A stretch of 43,754 nucleotides of DNA from contig CAINNX010000011.1 in NCBI GenBank assembly GCA_903851305.1, positions 1-43,754 of the forward strand, written 5' to 3'. Origin of the DNA: an uncultured Hyphomicrobiales bacterium (lineage in GTDB: Bacteria; Pseudomonadota; Alphaproteobacteria; Rhizobiales; Beijerinckiaceae). The notes below the pieces were generated by a model, which ran no database searches, was not told the origin of the DNA, and saw only the letters and a program-made list of their open reading frames with translations. Made by a program: the position numbers and the translations under genes. This document shows positions 42,276 through 43,754 of the stretch, piece after piece; position 1 is the stretch's first letter, and every line of letters begins with the position of its first letter.

Positions 42276-42345
42276 CGCCGCATTTACGGCCTTCAAGTAC
42301 GGAACGCGCGCGCAAGCATGGGCGGAAGGATCGTGTTGGACGGGT

Positions 42346-43671
42346 TCAGGCCTGCGCAAATCCGAGCGCGATGCGCTGCTCATGCCAGCCGAGCGGATAG
42401 CGCGTATCCTTCATCAGCATCTTTGCCGAAAGTTCCACGGGCTGATTTCCATCCAGAATGGCTGCGGCAATATCGGGCGCCAGATAATTGAGACGCATCA
42501 GCCGTGTCGCATAAGAGGGCGTCATATTCTGGGATGATGCGATTTCTTCAATCGAAGCACTGCCAGATTGTTCGATTGCCAATTGAAGTGCGTGTGCACG
42601 TTGCAGCAGCCGGATCAGAGATTGGTCGGGCGTTGCCTGATCTGCCGCTCCGGGGATAACGAACCTCAATTCCTTGCCCGTCCGTTTCAACGTTGCGCTG
42701 ATGGTAAGTGTAATCTCGTCGTCTTCCGCATCATCATCACTTGCCGAGGCAGCTTTATCTCCGAAGATGGCCTGTGCAAATGCTTGGCTGTTCAATTGCA
42801 TCTCGACGCGGTCACGATGGATCTGAACACGCGTCAGGAAATTCAGGATTACATCGCTCCAGCATGTCGTTATGTTTTGTTCCAGTTTGATAAGTAGCTC
42901 TTCCGAGCTCTCATCCAGATGCAATTGGAAAGCGGCACTTTGATATGCTTTGGGTAGAAACTGGGACAGACCCTTAGGGTCTTGCAAAAAATATTTGATG
43001 CGTTTGATGACCAGTTCTTCAACCAGGATTGCCGGAATGCGCTGCGCTTCGGGGTGCTCGTCTTTGCTATTCGTGGTCAGTGATTTCGAGATGTAATAGC
43101 GATAGCGGATCCCTTTCTTGCTGGCATGCGATGGGGTCATGGCCTCGCCAGACGCATCAAAAAGGACGCCGGCCAGTCTTTTTGTCCCATTCTTTTCAAG
43201 GGCGCGCCGGCCGACCCGATTGGTATCCAGAAGCTTTTGGGTCTTTTCCCAGAGATCATGATCGAGAATAGCCGGATGCTCTCCTGGATAGGCCTCACCC
43301 CGGTGGGTTGTCAGCCCTATGTAAATCTTGTTTTGCAAGAGCTGGTAGAGAGCGCCCCGCGAGAACGGCTTTCCTCCGTATTCGCTCCCGTCTGTAGCTA
43401 TCCTCGATTTGCTGAAGGTCTTGCCGATTTCCAGTTCCCTCTGGAGTTCGCGGACTGATCCGAGGGCGCAATATCGACCGAATATTTGGCGGACGGGTTC
43501 GGCCTCCTTTTCATTCACGACGAGCTTCCGCTCCTGAACATCAAAGCCCAGAGGCGGCAGACCGCCCATCCACATGCCCTTCTTCTTGGAAGCGGCGATC
43601 TTGTCGCGGATACGCTCGCCCGTGACCTCCCTTTCGAATTGAGCAAAAGAGAGCAGCACATTGAGCGTCAA
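42346..43671 (-). pseudogene. Large serine recombinase lacking its N-terminal catalytic part
   Basis: The 441 residues begin LTLNVLLSFAQFEREVTGERIRDKIAASKKKGMWMGG, the end of the resolvase catalytic domain and its long helix. They continue with the Recombinase domain (PPLGFDVQERKLVVNEKEAEPVRQIFGRY, residues about 38-65) and a zinc-ribbon-like region (residues about 160-200, RLAGVLFD to YRYYISKSL), although a full set of Cys ligands is not seen. The C-terminus has a helix-turn-helix-like segment (SIEEIASSQNMTPSYATRLMRL). The first 100 or so residues, with the active-site Ser, are missing, because from 43673 the sequence changes to what looks like an insertion sequence end. A whole protein of this type integrates or excises mobile elements. 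It stands beside tRNA-Ser, pointing towards it. Confidence 0.85.
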
Positions 43672-43672
43672 C

Positions 43673-43754
43673 TGGCCTGCCCCCTGAAAAGTGGTCCTCC
43701 CTGATGTATGGCTTATAAGCCTTGAGGAGGAATACGCATGGGTAGGAAAAGGCA
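43673..43754 (+). mobile_element. Left end of an IS3-family insertion sequence, cut by the window edge
   Basis: At 43673 the recombinase frame loses its expected sequence. The stretch TGGCCTGCCCCCTGAAAAGT at 43673-43692 resembles IS3-type termini. GGAGG at 43726-43730 then precedes ATG 43738. Only the left end is visible, so the right end, target duplication and family need the neighbouring sequence. Confidence 0.6.
43738..43754 (+). CDS. Start of an IS3-type transposase OrfA (partial)
   Basis: Only five codons and two bases are inside the window. They read MGRKR, the usual opening of an IS3-family OrfA group whose proteins continue with a KPEEIVAKLRQ-type helix-turn-helix region. GAGGAGG (43724-43730) gives an excellent ribosome binding site seven bases upstream. 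The call depends on this short start and on the IS-like end beside it. Confidence 0.5.

Noticed and set aside
42141-42491. 116-codon plus-strand frame after tRNA-Ser
   Set aside because: It crosses a terminator and overlaps the recombinase 3' end on the other strand.

Overview
The window looks like a chromosomal segment of an alphaproteobacterium, most likely of the Hyphomicrobiales (Rhizobiales). Markers are a ChvI-type regulator close to pckA, the addB-addA-trxA order, a tyrosine H-box histidine-kinase relative (DivL), a TsaE-aminosugar kinase fusion beside a MurU-like nucleotidyltransferase, a 3-oxoadipyl-CoA thiolase and GANTC sites. Base composition is moderately GC-rich, except for a short AT-rich island at 21421-21515. 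I cannot name the genus.

Bases 1-3350: the receiver half of a ChvI-like regulator, interrupted by an in-frame amber codon; a divergent HugZ-type gene; and pckA with its terminator. A 19-bp direct repeat with an 11-bp period lies upstream of pckA and has the geometry of an OmpR/PhoB-class site. Bases 3348-19725 are read leftwards: an NhaD-type antiporter, DNA polymerase I, and a tight operon divL, tsaE-amgK, murU, addB, addA, trxA. That operon joins cell-cycle signalling, tRNA t6A synthesis, muropeptide recycling and double-strand-break repair on one transcript.

Bases 19930-28707: ahcY with a promoter and a 20-bp inverted-repeat operator, prmB, a TPR/glycosyltransferase-like gene, an orphan TctC-type binding protein, an alpha/beta hydrolase, tRNA-Leu(CAG), a small membrane protein, an NDUFA9-like NAD(P)-binding protein, an EI24/CysZ-like membrane protein and a LOG-family gene.

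Bases 28858-34208: a four-gene cluster A-I metal ABC operon whose first gene is a 61-residue His-rich membrane peptide, with a Fur/Zur-like box over the promoter. Upstream of it lies a fused TctA-TctB transporter and a small predicted secreted protein. Bases 34535-41605: RNase PH, a PfkB kinase, a nitrilase-family amidase, pcaF, purU, mepA, a YqhA-like protein and msrA.

Bases 41790-43754 are an accessory boundary: tRNA-Ser(GGA) with a duplicated leader and 5' part, then a large serine recombinase. Its catalytic domain has been cut off by what looks like the left end of an IS3-type insertion sequence at the window edge. A dispersed short repeat (core CATTGCGAGGAGCGAAGCGA) occurs as single copies or facing pairs in several gene-end spacers, and a degenerate copy seems to supply the ribosome binding site and first codons of mepA.

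I saw no CRISPR array, prophage module or known defence system. The strongest leads are the interrupted chvI frame, the repeat-derived mepA start, the His-rich peptide under a Zur-like box, the TctA-TctB fusion and the broken recombinase beside the rearranged tRNA-Ser.
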